Assembly: GCF_000695625.1 (NCBI RefSeq)
Contig: NZ_JMQI01000079.1
Coordinates: 186,001-250,000 of the forward strand
DNA: 64,000 nucleotides
Direction: 5' to 3'
Source: Amycolatopsis rifamycinica
Lineage (GTDB): Bacteria; Actinomycetota; Actinomycetes; Mycobacteriales; Pseudonocardiaceae
Positions 50,629 to 59,068 of this stretch are shown here, one piece after another. A program made the translations under genes and the position numbers. Positions within the stretch are counted from its first letter, which is position 1; each line of letters begins with the position of its first letter. The notes beneath the pieces were generated by a model. That model saw nothing but the letters and a program-made list of their open reading frames with translations, was not told the DNA's origin and searched no databases.

Positions 50629-50978
50629 TGCCCGTCGAGATGAGCCGCGAGCGGTTCGAGGAGCTGGTCTCCGAAGCCCTGGACGAGGTGCCGCCGGAGT
50701 TCGCGAAGGCGATGGACAACGTCGTCGTGCTCGTCGAGGAGTTCAACGACGAGGCGCCGGACATCCTCGGGCTCTACCACGGGATCGCGCTGACCGAGCG
50801 GACGTCGTCGTACGGCGGGGTGCTGCCCGACCGGATCTCGATCTACCGGCAGCCGATCCTGGCCATGTGCGAAGACGAGGACGAGGTCGTCGAAGAGGTC
50901 CTGATCACCGTCGTGCACGAGCTGGGCCACCACTTCGGCATCGACGACGCCCGGCTGCACGAGCTCGGCTGGGGCTGA
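50628..50978 (+). CDS. Small metallopeptidase (zincin-like)
   Basis: A 116-aa predicted zinc peptidase. The HExxH motif with a distal Asp is in VVHELGHHFGIDDARLHELG; upstream are EALDEVPPEFAKAMDNVVV and ILGLYHGIALTER. This is the minimal metallopeptidase family next to serS in actinobacteria (Rv3836-like). Start ATG 50628 overlaps the preceding stop by 1 nt. Cytoplasmic; substrate unknown. Confidence 0.88.
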   Translation: MPVEMSRERFEELVSEALDEVPPEFAKAMDNVVVLVEEFNDEAPDILGLYHGIALTERTSSYGGVLPDRISIYRQPILAMCEDEDEVVEEVLITVVHELGHHFGIDDARLHELGWG

Positions 50979-51146
50979 ACCCGCGCGGATTTCCCCGTGC
51001 CGCCACGACGTTCCACCGAATTCCGCGCTCGCCGCGGGAAACTGTCGCGGGTTTCACCAGTAGTGACAACGTGACCACGCGCAGCCATCGCCGCGGTTAT
51101 CCTCGTACCCGAAGTCGGTGGGCATCGATTCGTGCGGGGAGGCACA

Positions 51147-52412
51147 GTGACCGAAGCCCGGAACGACGGAGGCGGCCGAAGACTCAGGTGGCTGCTGACG
51201 TCGAGCGCGGCATCCCACTTGGGGGACGGCATCGGCAAGGTGGCCCTGCCGCTGCTGGCCACGACGCTGACCCGCGATCCGGTGCTCATCGCCGGGCTGT
51301 CCGCAACCCAGTTCCTGCCCTGGCTGCTGTTCGCCGCGGTGGCCGGCGCGCTGGTCGACCGGATCGACCGGCGGCGCGCGATGATCGTCGCGAACACCGC
51401 CCGGGCCGCCGCGGTCGGCGCGCTGGCCGTGCTGGTGGCCGCCGGCGGCATGTCGATCTGGCTCGTCTACCTGACCGCGCTGATCATCGGGACGGCCGAG
51501 ACGATCGCGGACAGCGCGGCGAACGCGCTGATCCCGGCGGTCGTCGGCGACGGCTCGCTGGACGCGGCCAACAGCAAGCTGCAGGCCTGCGAGATCGTCG
51601 GCCAGACGTTCCTCGGCGGCCCGGTCGGCAGCCTGACGTTCGCGCTCTTCGCCGCCTTCCCGTTCATCCTCAACTCGGCCGGCTTCGCGATCGCGGCGGC
51701 CGTGCTGCTCGGGTTGGCGGGCACCTACCGCGGCAAGGCCGAAACGCCGGTCGAGCCGGCGAAACTCCGCACCGAGCTCGCCGACGGCCTGCGCTGGCTG
51801 CGCCGGCACCCGCTGCTGCTGCGGCTGGTCGTCGTCGCCGGCCTGCTCAGCCTGGTCAGCGAGCTCGCCCAGGCCCAGCTGGTGCTGTACGCGCTCGAGG
51901 ACCTCCACCTGTCCGACGCGACCTTCGGGTTCTTCGCGTTCGTCGGCGGCATCGGTGGGCTGCTCGGCGCGGGAGTCGCACCGCGGCTGGTGCGGACGAT
52001 CGGAAGGCTCCCGGTCGTCACCGGCGGGATCGCCTGCTGCGGCCTGGGGTTCGGGGGGATGGGCCTGGTGCGCTCGCCGGTCGCGGGCGCGGCGCTGTTC
52101 GGGCTGTTCGCGGCCGCGGTGGTGGCGGTGAACGTCGTGCTCGCGACGGCCCGGCACACGCTCGTGCCCGGCGAGCTGCTCGGCCGGGTGCTCGGGGTCT
52201 GGCGCACGGTGGTCTGGGGCGCGATCCCGCTCGGCGCGCTGCTGGGCGGCGTGCTGACCGAGCGGCTCGGCTCGGCCGCGCGGACGTTCGCCGTGTCCGG
52301 GGTGGCGATGCTGGTGATCGCCGCGTTCGCCTTCGGCGCGCTGCGGCGCGGCCCGCTCGGTGACAAATCGGACTCAGCCGCGGCGCTGACGCACCACGAT
52401 CCGGGATTGTGA
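51147..52412 (+). CDS. MFS transporter
   Basis: A 421-aa major facilitator protein with 12 predicted helices, of the MFS_3/enterobactin-exporter-like group. The intracellular loop 2-3 signature is DRIDRRRAMIVANT; the opening SSAASHLGDGIGKVALPLLA is typical of this family. GTG at 51147 follows GGGGAGG. Probably exports a small hydrophobic compound; no substrate is indicated by neighbours. Confidence 0.85.
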   Translation: MTEARNDGGGRRLRWLLTSSAASHLGDGIGKVALPLLATTLTRDPVLIAGLSATQFLPWLLFAAVAGALVDRIDRRRAMIVANTARAAAVGALAVLVAAGGMSIWLVYLTALIIGTAETIADSAANALIPAVVGDGSLDAANSKLQACEIVGQTFLGGPVGSLTFALFAAFPFILNSAGFAIAAAVLLGLAGTYRGKAETPVEPAKLRTELADGLRWLRRHPLLLRLVVVAGLLSLVSELAQAQLVLYALEDLHLSDATFGFFAFVGGIGGLLGAGVAPRLVRTIGRLPVVTGGIACCGLGFGGMGLVRSPVAGAALFGLFAAAVVAVNVVLATARHTLVPGELLGRVLGVWRTVVWGAIPLGALLGGVLTERLGSAARTFAVSGVAMLVIAAFAFGALRRGPLGDKSDSAAALTHHDPGL

Positions 52413-52451
52413 GCTGAAATAGCTCCTCACCCAGGTGGTGAGGAGGCAGTC

Positions 52452-52922
52452 ATGCGCACCGCGGACCCGGGGACCGGCACCGACGCCGATCCCGAATTCG
52501 ACGAGTCTTCGGCCGAGTCCCCGTCACCCCCGCCGTCGCGGCGGCTGCTCGTGCTGTCCGCGGTGGCCGGGTTCGCACTGGGCGGCAGCGTGCTCGGGCT
52601 CCTGTGGGGACTGTCCGGGGTGCACGCCGGCGCACTCGAAGACGCCGTCGCGGCGTGCCAGGCGCTCGACCGCGTGGGCGAGCTGCCCGACACGAGCCGC
52701 GACGAGCAGCCCGCGCTGACACCGGGGCTGAGCCCGGAGCGGCTGCACCGGATGGTGGCGGCGCGCGAGCTGTCCGCGGCCGCGGCCCAGCTCAACGCGA
52801 ACTACCAGCCGCTGGCCGACCACGTCGACGGCGTCAGCCGGATGGTGCTGAGCCTGCACTTCAACGACATCTCCGGGCAGCGGCACCTGACCGAAGCCAG
52901 GGAGATCTGCGGCCGGATCTGA
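52452..52922 (+). CDS. Conserved hypothetical membrane-anchored protein
   Basis: A 156-aa protein of unknown function. Acidic, Ser/Pro-rich N-terminus (~35 residues), one hydrophobic segment (LLVLSAVAGFALGGSVLGLLWG) and a helical outer domain with two Cys (AACQALDRV, REICGRI). ATG at 52452 lies 6 nt after GAGGAG. It may share the MFS transcript. Confidence 0.7.
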   Translation: MRTADPGTGTDADPEFDESSAESPSPPPSRRLLVLSAVAGFALGGSVLGLLWGLSGVHAGALEDAVAACQALDRVGELPDTSRDEQPALTPGLSPERLHRMVAARELSAAAAQLNANYQPLADHVDGVSRMVLSLHFNDISGQRHLTEAREICGRI

Positions 52923-52961
52923 CCAGCCGGCGAGCCCGTCCGCCGAGCGTGGCGGTCCGGG

Positions 52962-53603
52962 TCAGGCGGGGTGAACCGTCTTCACCGCGAGCTGGTTGCC
53001 GGGGATCTTGGTGCTCGCGCAGCCGGTGCCTTCGCTCGGCACGAAGTTCGACGCGGTCTCCTGCGGCAGGTAGATGCGCAGGCCCTTGACCTGCGTCGGC
53101 TGGCAGGTGCCCGGGTCGAAGTTCTGCACGTTGACGAACTGGATGTCGGCGGCCGCGGTCTGGCCGGGGTTCAGCTTGACGGCGTTGCCCTTGGTGCCTT
53201 CGCGGAAGGCGTCCTTGCCGACCTGGTGCCCGTCCGTGCCTCCCACGTAGGACACACCGGGGAACCCCTGGATCATGCAGGGCTTCGAGCTGGTGTTCTT
53301 GATGAGCAGGGGCCGGAACGTCGAGCCGGCACCCGCGTCGCCCTGGCCGAGCGAAAGCTTGACGTCGCCCGCCTTGCACAGCCCGTTGTCGGCGGGCTGG
53401 GCGGCCGGCGGCGGGGCCGGCGTCGAGGCGGGGCTCGACGTGGCCGTGGTGACCGTGGTGGTGGCGGTCGGCGACTCGGAGGTCGTCGACGGCGTCGAGC
53501 TGCTCGCCGCGTTCGTGGTGCCGCCGCCGCCACAGGCGGAGAGCGCGAGGACGCCCGCCGAAGCCGCGAGGACCGGGAACAACCGTGAAAGCTTCATCTC
53601 CAT
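52962..53603 (-). CDS. DUF4232 lipoprotein
   Basis: A 213-aa lipoprotein. Signal MKLSRLFPVLAASAGVLALSAC with lipobox LSAC (start at 53603 or the ATG at 53597), a Ser/Thr/Pro linker of ~45 residues, then a DUF4232 beta-sandwich (RPLLIKNTSSKPCMIQGFPGVSYV). DUF4232 is a surface domain common in actinobacteria with no known activity. The upstream 117 nt, with an AT-rich patch at 53670-53720, should hold its promoter. Confidence 0.85.
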   Translation of the reverse strand: MEMKLSRLFPVLAASAGVLALSACGGGGTTNAASSSTPSTTSESPTATTTVTTATSSPASTPAPPPAAQPADNGLCKAGDVKLSLGQGDAGAGSTFRPLLIKNTSSKPCMIQGFPGVSYVGGTDGHQVGKDAFREGTKGNAVKLNPGQTAAADIQFVNVQNFDPGTCQPTQVKGLRIYLPQETASNFVPSEGTGCASTKIPGNQLAVKTVHPA

Positions 53604-53720
53604 CGCCTCCCTGGTGTGGTGCTACTGGGTAGACGTACCGGGTCGCGGCCGGGTTGGCTGCTTTCGTGAATTCCCCACGGACCGTGTTCTAAACGTGACA
53701 GTATTACACTTTCGTGATCT

Positions 53721-54338
53721 TCAGAGCGGCGTATCGACCCAGGTCAGGCAGCGCCACCGGCCCTCCGGCTCGGCCACCAGCTCGACGAGACCCGTGTTCG
53801 GGATCAACGCCGCGTTGGCGACATCCGCGTGCACGTTCGGCGCCAGCCACTCGGCGGCCAGCCGGATCGCGCCGCCGTGGCTGACCAGGGCGATCACGCC
53901 GTCGGGGTCGGCCTGCTCGTGCTTGGCGCGCAGCCGGCCGACCGCGTCCAGCATCCGCGTGCGCACGCTGGTGCCGCTCTCGCCGCCGGGCAGCGACGGG
54001 GCCAGCTCACCGAGCGTCCAGCGCCGGACCGTGTCCATGTAGGTCCGGATCGACGCGTGGTCGGTCGCGCCTTCGAGGTCGCCCGCGACGACCTCGTGCA
54101 CCCCGTCGACGACCTGCACGTCCAGGGAGAGCCGCGCGGCCAGCGGAGCCGCTGTCTGCTGGGCCCGCGTCGCCTGCGACGCGTACACCGCGACCAGCGG
54201 TTCCTCCGCCAGCCTGACCGCGAGGGCGTCGGCCTGGCGCCGTCCGAGGTCGGTCAGTGGCGGGCCGGGCAGGGCGGTGTCCAGCGCGCCGCGGACGTTC
54301 CCTTCGGTCTGACCGTGGCGGATGAGCAGCAGCCTCAC
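53721..54338 (-). CDS. Histidine phosphatase superfamily protein
   Basis: A 205-aa phosphoglycerate-mutase-like phosphatase. The catalytic motif LLIRHGQTEGN is at the N-terminus, the second His is in ALVSHGGAIRLAA, and EVVAGDLEG supplies the Glu. GTG at 54338 overlaps the pheA stop as GTGA. The same gene pair is found in mycobacteria (Rv3837c-Rv3838c). A broad-specificity phosphatase is likely. Confidence 0.88.
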   Translation of the reverse strand: MRLLLIRHGQTEGNVRGALDTALPGPPLTDLGRRQADALAVRLAEEPLVAVYASQATRAQQTAAPLAARLSLDVQVVDGVHEVVAGDLEGATDHASIRTYMDTVRRWTLGELAPSLPGGESGTSVRTRMLDAVGRLRAKHEQADPDGVIALVSHGGAIRLAAEWLAPNVHADVANAALIPNTGLVELVAEPEGRWRCLTWVDTPL

Positions 54339-55243
54339 GCCAGGTCCCCCTTGCGGACCGCGTCGGCCCACACCGCCGCTTCGACGAAGTCGTCGTTGCC
54401 GAAGCCGGGCTCGATCGTGGTCCGGGTCCCGTCGGCGCGCGGGTGCGAGCCGAGGAACCGCAGGTGGCGGCACTGCCGGCGCAACGCGGTCAGCGCGTCG
54501 AGGACCCGCGGCTCGGCCACGTGGCCCTCGAAGTCGATGAAGAAGCGGTACTCGCCGAAGTTGCTGCGCGTCGGCCGCGCGTCGAGCCGGGTCAGGTTGA
54601 TGCCGCGGCTGGCCAGCTCGGTGAGCAGCTCGGCGAGCGTGCCCGTGCGGTTCGTGGCGGCGGCGACCACGGACGTCCGGTCCGCGCCGGTCGGCTCCGG
54701 CAGCTCGCCCGGCGGGCGGACCAGCAGGAACCGCGTCGCCGCGTCGCTGACGTCGGCGACCTCGGTGGCCAGCACCTCGAGGGGGTAGTGCTCGGCCGCG
54801 ACCGGCGCGCAGACCGCCGCGTCGAAGTCGCCCTCCAGCACGCCGACCGCGGCCGCGGACGTCGAGGACGACGCCACCGGGTGCGCGCCCGGCACGTTCG
54901 CCTCGAGCCACTCGCGGACCTGGGCCAGCGCGTGCGGGTGGCTGGCGATGGTCCGGATCTCCGACGTCCCCGGCCGGGTCAGCACGCTGAAGTGGATGGG
55001 CAGGATGGTCTCGGCGATCGCGACCAGCGGGGTCGACTCGCTGAGGCCGTCGAGCGTGGCGGGCACCACGCCCTCGACGGAGTTCTCGATGGGGACGCAC
55101 GCCGCGTCCGCCTCGCCCTCGCGGACGGCGGTCATCGCGAGCCGGACGGTATCGACGGGGATCAGTTCTTCGCCGGGGGCGAGCACCCGCGCGGCCTGTT
55201 CGGTGAAGGTCCCTTGAGGGCCGAAGTATGCGATCCGTGACAC
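54335..55243 (-). CDS. pheA: Prephenate dehydratase
   Basis: A 302-aa monofunctional enzyme of phenylalanine synthesis, converting prephenate to phenylpyruvate. It starts MSRIAYFGPQGTFTEQAA at the GTG 55243. The catalytic region has IENSVEGVVPATLDGL and SDAATRFLLV (Thr-Arg-Phe). The C-terminal ACT regulatory domain reads ALAELLTELASRGINLTRLD (here GTLAELL) and FGEYRFFIDFEGH, so feedback control by phenylalanine is expected. Confidence 0.95.
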   Translation of the reverse strand: MSRIAYFGPQGTFTEQAARVLAPGEELIPVDTVRLAMTAVREGEADAACVPIENSVEGVVPATLDGLSESTPLVAIAETILPIHFSVLTRPGTSEIRTIASHPHALAQVREWLEANVPGAHPVASSSTSAAAVGVLEGDFDAAVCAPVAAEHYPLEVLATEVADVSDAATRFLLVRPPGELPEPTGADRTSVVAAATNRTGTLAELLTELASRGINLTRLDARPTRSNFGEYRFFIDFEGHVAEPRVLDALTALRRQCRHLRFLGSHPRADGTRTTIEPGFGNDDFVEAAVWADAVRKGDLA

Positions 55244-55341
55244 AGGACCCAGGCTACGGGGCCCGGCCGTGGCGACATTCACTCGGACAGCCGGTACGGG
55301 AACCGGTTACGCCGGGTGGCATTTTTTGCGATGCTGAGGGC

Positions 55342-55962
55342 GTGACCGCCGAATCGGGCACGCACCCCGGACGCGAGGGCGCCCAGCCGCCCGTCGCCGC
55401 TCGCGCACCGGAACTGGTGTTGTGCGCCGTCGATGAACCACTCGCCGACGCCTGGACCGCCGCCGCGCAGAAGCTGGCCGGCCGGGTCCGGGTGCACCGC
55501 GGGTCGGTGCTCGACGTCGTCGCCCAGGCCGTGGTCAGCCCGGCCAACTCCTACGGCTGGATGCGCGGCGGGATCGACGCCGTCTACGCGCAGGCGTTCC
55601 CCGGGGTGGAGCAGAGCGTCCGCAGCGCCGTCCTGGCCTTCCACGGCGGCGAGCTGCCGATCGGCGACGCCGTCGTGGTGCCCACCGGCGAGGCCGAGCC
55701 GGCCTGGCTGATCAGCGCACCGACCATGCGGGAGCCCGGCGAACGGCTGCCCGCCGACACCGTCCACCCGTACCTGGCCGCCCGCGCGGTGTTCCTGACC
55801 TGGCGCGACGGCCGGCTCGACCACGGCCCGGTGCGGGAGTACGTCGACACGATCGCGATGCCGGGGCTCGGCACCGGCGTCGGCGGCGTCGCCCCCGCGA
55901 CCTGCGCCCGGCAGGTCGCCGCGGCCTGGGACGAAGTCTTCGGAAATCGTCACAGCCGGTGA
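55342..55962 (+). CDS. Macro-domain protein
   Basis: A 206-aa single macro domain, which binds ADP-ribose or related nucleotides. Ligand loop 1 is VVSPANSYGWMRGGIDAVYA, the second loop is TIAMPGLGTGVGGV, and between them is LISAPTMREPGE. The SPANS...GGID arrangement fits the Appr-1-p-processing subgroup. GTG at 55342 after GAGGGC. A role in ADP-ribose removal is inferred. Confidence 0.85.
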   Translation: MTAESGTHPGREGAQPPVAARAPELVLCAVDEPLADAWTAAAQKLAGRVRVHRGSVLDVVAQAVVSPANSYGWMRGGIDAVYAQAFPGVEQSVRSAVLAFHGGELPIGDAVVVPTGEAEPAWLISAPTMREPGERLPADTVHPYLAARAVFLTWRDGRLDHGPVREYVDTIAMPGLGTGVGGVAPATCARQVAAAWDEVFGNRHSR

Positions 55963-56077
55963 TCAACCCTGGCTGGAGGGTGGACTACGTCACAGCGCTT
56001 TAACCGGCCGTAAGCCCTACCGTTAATCACGCAGGTGAAACGTCCGCCAGTGCAGGCGACGGCCGGAGGAGTGTGCG

Positions 56078-57010
56078 ATGACCCGGGTCCGCGAACTCAG
56101 CCCGTATGTCGAGCTGCACCGCGAACAATGGAAAGAACTGCGGAGTTCGACGCCGTTGCCGCTGACGGCGGCCGAGCTGCTGCGGCTGCGCGGCCTCGGC
56201 GAGCAGGTCGACCTGGCCGAGGTGGCCGACGTCTACCTCCCGCTGTCCCGCCTGATCAACCTGCAGGTCGCCGCGCGCCAGCGGCTCTACGAAGCGACGA
56301 CGACGTTCCTCGGTGACGACTCCCGCGGCACGAAGGTCCCGTTCGTGATCGGCATCGCCGGCAGCGTCGCGGTCGGCAAGTCGACCACCGCCCGCATCCT
56401 GCGCACGCTGCTCGCCCGCTGGCCGGACCACCCCCGCGTCGACCTGGTCACCACCGACGGCTTCCTGTACCCGCGCGCCGAGCTGGTGCGGCGCGGGATC
56501 ATGCACCGCAAGGGCTTCCCGGAGAGCTACGACCGCCGCGCGCTGCTGCGGTTCGTCACGGAGGTCAAGTCGGGCGCCGAGCGCGTCGCCGCGCCGGTGT
56601 ACTCGCACCTGGCCTACGACATCCTGCCCGGCCAGGAGCAGGTGGTGCAGCAGCCGGACATCCTCATCGTCGAGGGCCTGAACGTGCTGCAGCCGGGGCC
56701 GCGGCTGATGGTGTCCGACCTCTTCGACTTCTCGATCTACGTCGACGCGCACACCGACGACATCCAGCGCTGGTACGTCGAGCGGTTCCTCGAACTGCGG
56801 CACACGGCGTTCGCGGACCCGGCGTCGCACTTCCACCACTTCGCCGGCCTGCCCGACGACGAGGCCCGTGCCGAGGCCCGCCACCTGTGGCACTCGATCA
56901 ACGAGCCGAACCTGATGGAGAACATCAAGCCGACCCGGCCGCGGGCGACGCTGGTCCTGCGCAAGGACTGCGACCACGCCATCAACCGGGTCCGCCTGCG
57001 CAAGCTCTGA
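56078..57010 (+). CDS. coaA: Type I pantothenate kinase
   Basis: A 310-aa kinase that phosphorylates pantothenate, the first and controlling step of CoA synthesis. P-loop GIAGSVAVGKSTTARIL lies at ~88-104; other signatures are LVTTDGFLYPRAEL, MHRKGFPESYDRRALL and IVEGLNVLQPG, with IRLRK-like VRLRKL at the C-terminus. Type I enzymes are inhibited by CoA. Start ATG 56078 after GGAGGAG. Confidence 0.96.
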   Translation: MTRVRELSPYVELHREQWKELRSSTPLPLTAAELLRLRGLGEQVDLAEVADVYLPLSRLINLQVAARQRLYEATTTFLGDDSRGTKVPFVIGIAGSVAVGKSTTARILRTLLARWPDHPRVDLVTTDGFLYPRAELVRRGIMHRKGFPESYDRRALLRFVTEVKSGAERVAAPVYSHLAYDILPGQEQVVQQPDILIVEGLNVLQPGPRLMVSDLFDFSIYVDAHTDDIQRWYVERFLELRHTAFADPASHFHHFAGLPDDEARAEARHLWHSINEPNLMENIKPTRPRATLVLRKDCDHAINRVRLRKL

Positions 57011-57084
57011 CCCGTGCCTGGTCACGCGGCCTGTCACCCACATGCCGCGCATTCGCACGCTACGCGAGTGCGCGGCCACGATTC

Positions 57085-57100
57085 GTCGCGAGCTCGCGAC
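57085..57100. promoter_or_regulatory. 16-bp perfect palindrome after coaA
   Basis: GTCGCGAGCTCGCGAC at 57085-57100 lies within the 226-nt gap between coaA and the small gene at 57237. It could be an operator for the small gene or a terminator. Confidence 0.4.
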
Positions 57101-57236
57101 TCTCCGCGCCGGAAACCGGCCGTTCGGCCGAGGCGGGCCGTTCAGCCGTAACCGGTTGGCCGATACCCCCGGCCGCTTGTGAAAGCGACCCTGAAGGAGT
57201 CAGGAAAACGGCTCTGAGCTGGGGAGGAGGCCCACG

Positions 57237-57392
57237 ATGTTCACGATGATCCTCACGTGGGTCGGTGCGTTGCTCGGTCTGGCGTTGCTGATCGCGATGG
57301 CCGCCGGGACGTTCGTCGTCGACTTCGACGACCGGCTGCAGGAGCGCCGCCGGAAGGGGAAGCCCGCCGAACCGGCAGGCCCCCTCCCCTAG
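57237..57392 (+). CDS. Small membrane protein, 51 aa
   Basis: A short open frame with a strong ribosome site (GGGGAGGAGG, 7 nt before the ATG). It encodes MFTMILTWVGALLGLALLIA, one membrane helix, then an acidic/basic tail (DFDDRLQERRRKGKPAEP). The start context, single hydrophobic segment and charged tail support a real small membrane protein. It ends 3 nt from the convergent gene. Function unknown. Confidence 0.72.
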   Translation: MFTMILTWVGALLGLALLIAMAAGTFVVDFDDRLQERRRKGKPAEPAGPLP

Positions 57393-57395
57393 CGA

Positions 57396-58904
57396 TCAGA
57401 GCCCGGCCAGCGCCTCGAGGTAGGCGTCGGCGTCGTATTCGAGGTTTTCCGCGTCGATCAGGCTGTTTTCCAGCGCGTCGATGAGCCGCTCGAAAATCTC
57501 GCCGCGGTCGAGTTCGCCCTCCTGCAGGCGCTCGACGGCCGGCCAGACCTCGGCCGGCTCATTGTCCCACAGCTGGTCGACGATCGTCGCGCGCAGGATC
57601 AGCCGCTGCTCGTCTTCGTCCTCGTCGGCCTCGGCGATGACGAGCGCGCGGCGCTGTTCGGGGTCGGTCGGGTCGAGGTCGACCTCTTCCTCGTCGATTT
57701 CCGTGGTCGTCGACGGCACGGCGAACATCCGGCGCTCCAGCGCGTCGGCCAGTTCGGTCGGCGACAGGTCGACGGTGTCGGCGAAGTAGCGCTCCAGCGG
57801 CGAGTCGTCATCGTCGGCGTACTCGCTCAGGTAGTCCTGGACGGCCTCGTCGAGCGCGGCGATCGCGGTCTCGGTAAGCCCCGCCCGCTCGCCCGTCCAC
57901 TGCACCCAGGCCAGCACGATCGGCTCGACGGCGTCCTCGTAGTCGGCGTCGAGCTCGTACTCCTCGCCGAGCAGCCCCTCGAGGAACCGCGCGATCTTCT
58001 CCGGCCCGACGCGCAGCGGGTTGCCCGGGTCGGTGCGCAGGCCGTGCTCCAGCAGCAGGCCGCCGAGCGCGCGGGCGGCGTCGGCGTCCTCACCGCTCGC
58101 CGCGACGAACTGCTCGACGACGGCGGCGCGCTCGGTGTCGGACCACGCGGCCACCTCGGGCACGAGCGCCGGCTCCGGCAGCGCGCGGCACCAGGTGAGC
58201 GCGACGGCGTGGAAGCGGGCGTAGTCCTCGCTGACGTCGGCTTCGTCGAGGTGGTCGGTGGCGGCGAGGCCGTCGGCGATCAGGCGGTGGGCTTCGGCGG
58301 GGTCGACGGCCTCGAAGAGGACCAGCTCCGGGTCGGCGTCGGACTGCTCGCGCATTTCCGCGATGACATCGGCGGGCCCGTCGATGACGACGAGGTCCCG
58401 CACCCGGCCGCCCTCGGTGAAGTCGAGCAGCGCGAGCAGGCCGTACGCCTGGTCGCCGTGGGAGAAGACGCAGAGCAGGGACGACTCGTCGCCGTAGACG
58501 TCCCCGGTCCGCCAGCACTCGCCGGCGGTGACCCGGCCCAGCCCGGCGGTGAAGGCGGGCTCCGGGATGCCGCGGCCGAGGACGACCTGCAGCCCGGCGT
58601 CGGCGGCCTTGCGCTCGACGTCGGTCTCGGCGACGACCTTCAGCGCGGCCAGCAGCGCGGCGGCGCCCGGCGTGATCTTGCGCTGCGCGAAGGCGATGAG
58701 CTCCAACCCGAGCGGCTCTTCGCCGTCCTCGACCGGTACGTCGTGGAACTGGCCGAGCACCTCGGAGGCGAGCAGCTCGACGTCGACCGGCGCGGGGTCG
58801 GCGCCCAGCGCCGAGAAGTCGTTCAGGACGTCCTTGAACAGGCCGGTCACGCTGTGCGTGACGGGCTGCGGCTGCCTCTTGCGGGCTCGACTGACCGGGC
58901 TCAT
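57396..58904 (-). CDS. Conserved acidic hypothetical protein
   Basis: A 502-aa, strongly acidic, mostly helical soluble protein starting with a basic stretch (MSPVSRARKRQPQP). No known motif is recognised; residues ~140-185 (LLCVFSHGDQAYGLLALLDF) form the most hydrophobic patch, and the C-terminal part has repeated Glu/Asp runs. Related proteins occur across actinobacteria with a similar length. A hairpin (58923-58943) lies just upstream of its start. Confidence 0.72.
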   Translation of the reverse strand: MSPVSRARKRQPQPVTHSVTGLFKDVLNDFSALGADPAPVDVELLASEVLGQFHDVPVEDGEEPLGLELIAFAQRKITPGAAALLAALKVVAETDVERKAADAGLQVVLGRGIPEPAFTAGLGRVTAGECWRTGDVYGDESSLLCVFSHGDQAYGLLALLDFTEGGRVRDLVVIDGPADVIAEMREQSDADPELVLFEAVDPAEAHRLIADGLAATDHLDEADVSEDYARFHAVALTWCRALPEPALVPEVAAWSDTERAAVVEQFVAASGEDADAARALGGLLLEHGLRTDPGNPLRVGPEKIARFLEGLLGEEYELDADYEDAVEPIVLAWVQWTGERAGLTETAIAALDEAVQDYLSEYADDDDSPLERYFADTVDLSPTELADALERRMFAVPSTTTEIDEEEVDLDPTDPEQRRALVIAEADEDEDEQRLILRATIVDQLWDNEPAEVWPAVERLQEGELDRGEIFERLIDALENSLIDAENLEYDADAYLEALAGL

Positions 58905-58922
58905 GGCCTCATGCTTTCACTT

Positions 58923-58943
58923 CACCGCGAGCTCGTCGCGGTG
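58923..58943. promoter_or_regulatory. Hairpin just upstream of the 502-aa protein gene
   Basis: CACCGCGA-GCTCG-TCGCGGTG forms a perfect 8-bp stem with a 5-nt loop, 19 nt before the ATG. It may be a 5' leader structure or operator. Confidence 0.4.
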
Positions 58944-59068
58944 GCCCTGGCGCGGGTCCCGCCGTTCGCTCGACGGGGAGGCGCCGAGCCGGACGACGGA
59001 ACTGGGCCACCGCGACGCCTGGCGCGCTCACGATGTCCCGGTGCACGTGTATCACCGGTTCTCCCGGG

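Noticed and set aside
46017..50978. 1653-aa plus-strand open frame
   Set aside because: Only the final 116 codons (zincin) are supported; the rest is antisense to four minus-strand genes or out of frame with the septum-formation gene.
57011..57236. Riboswitch or structured leader for the small gene at 57237
   Set aside because: Only a palindrome and short inverted repeats are visible; no known aptamer core was recognised.
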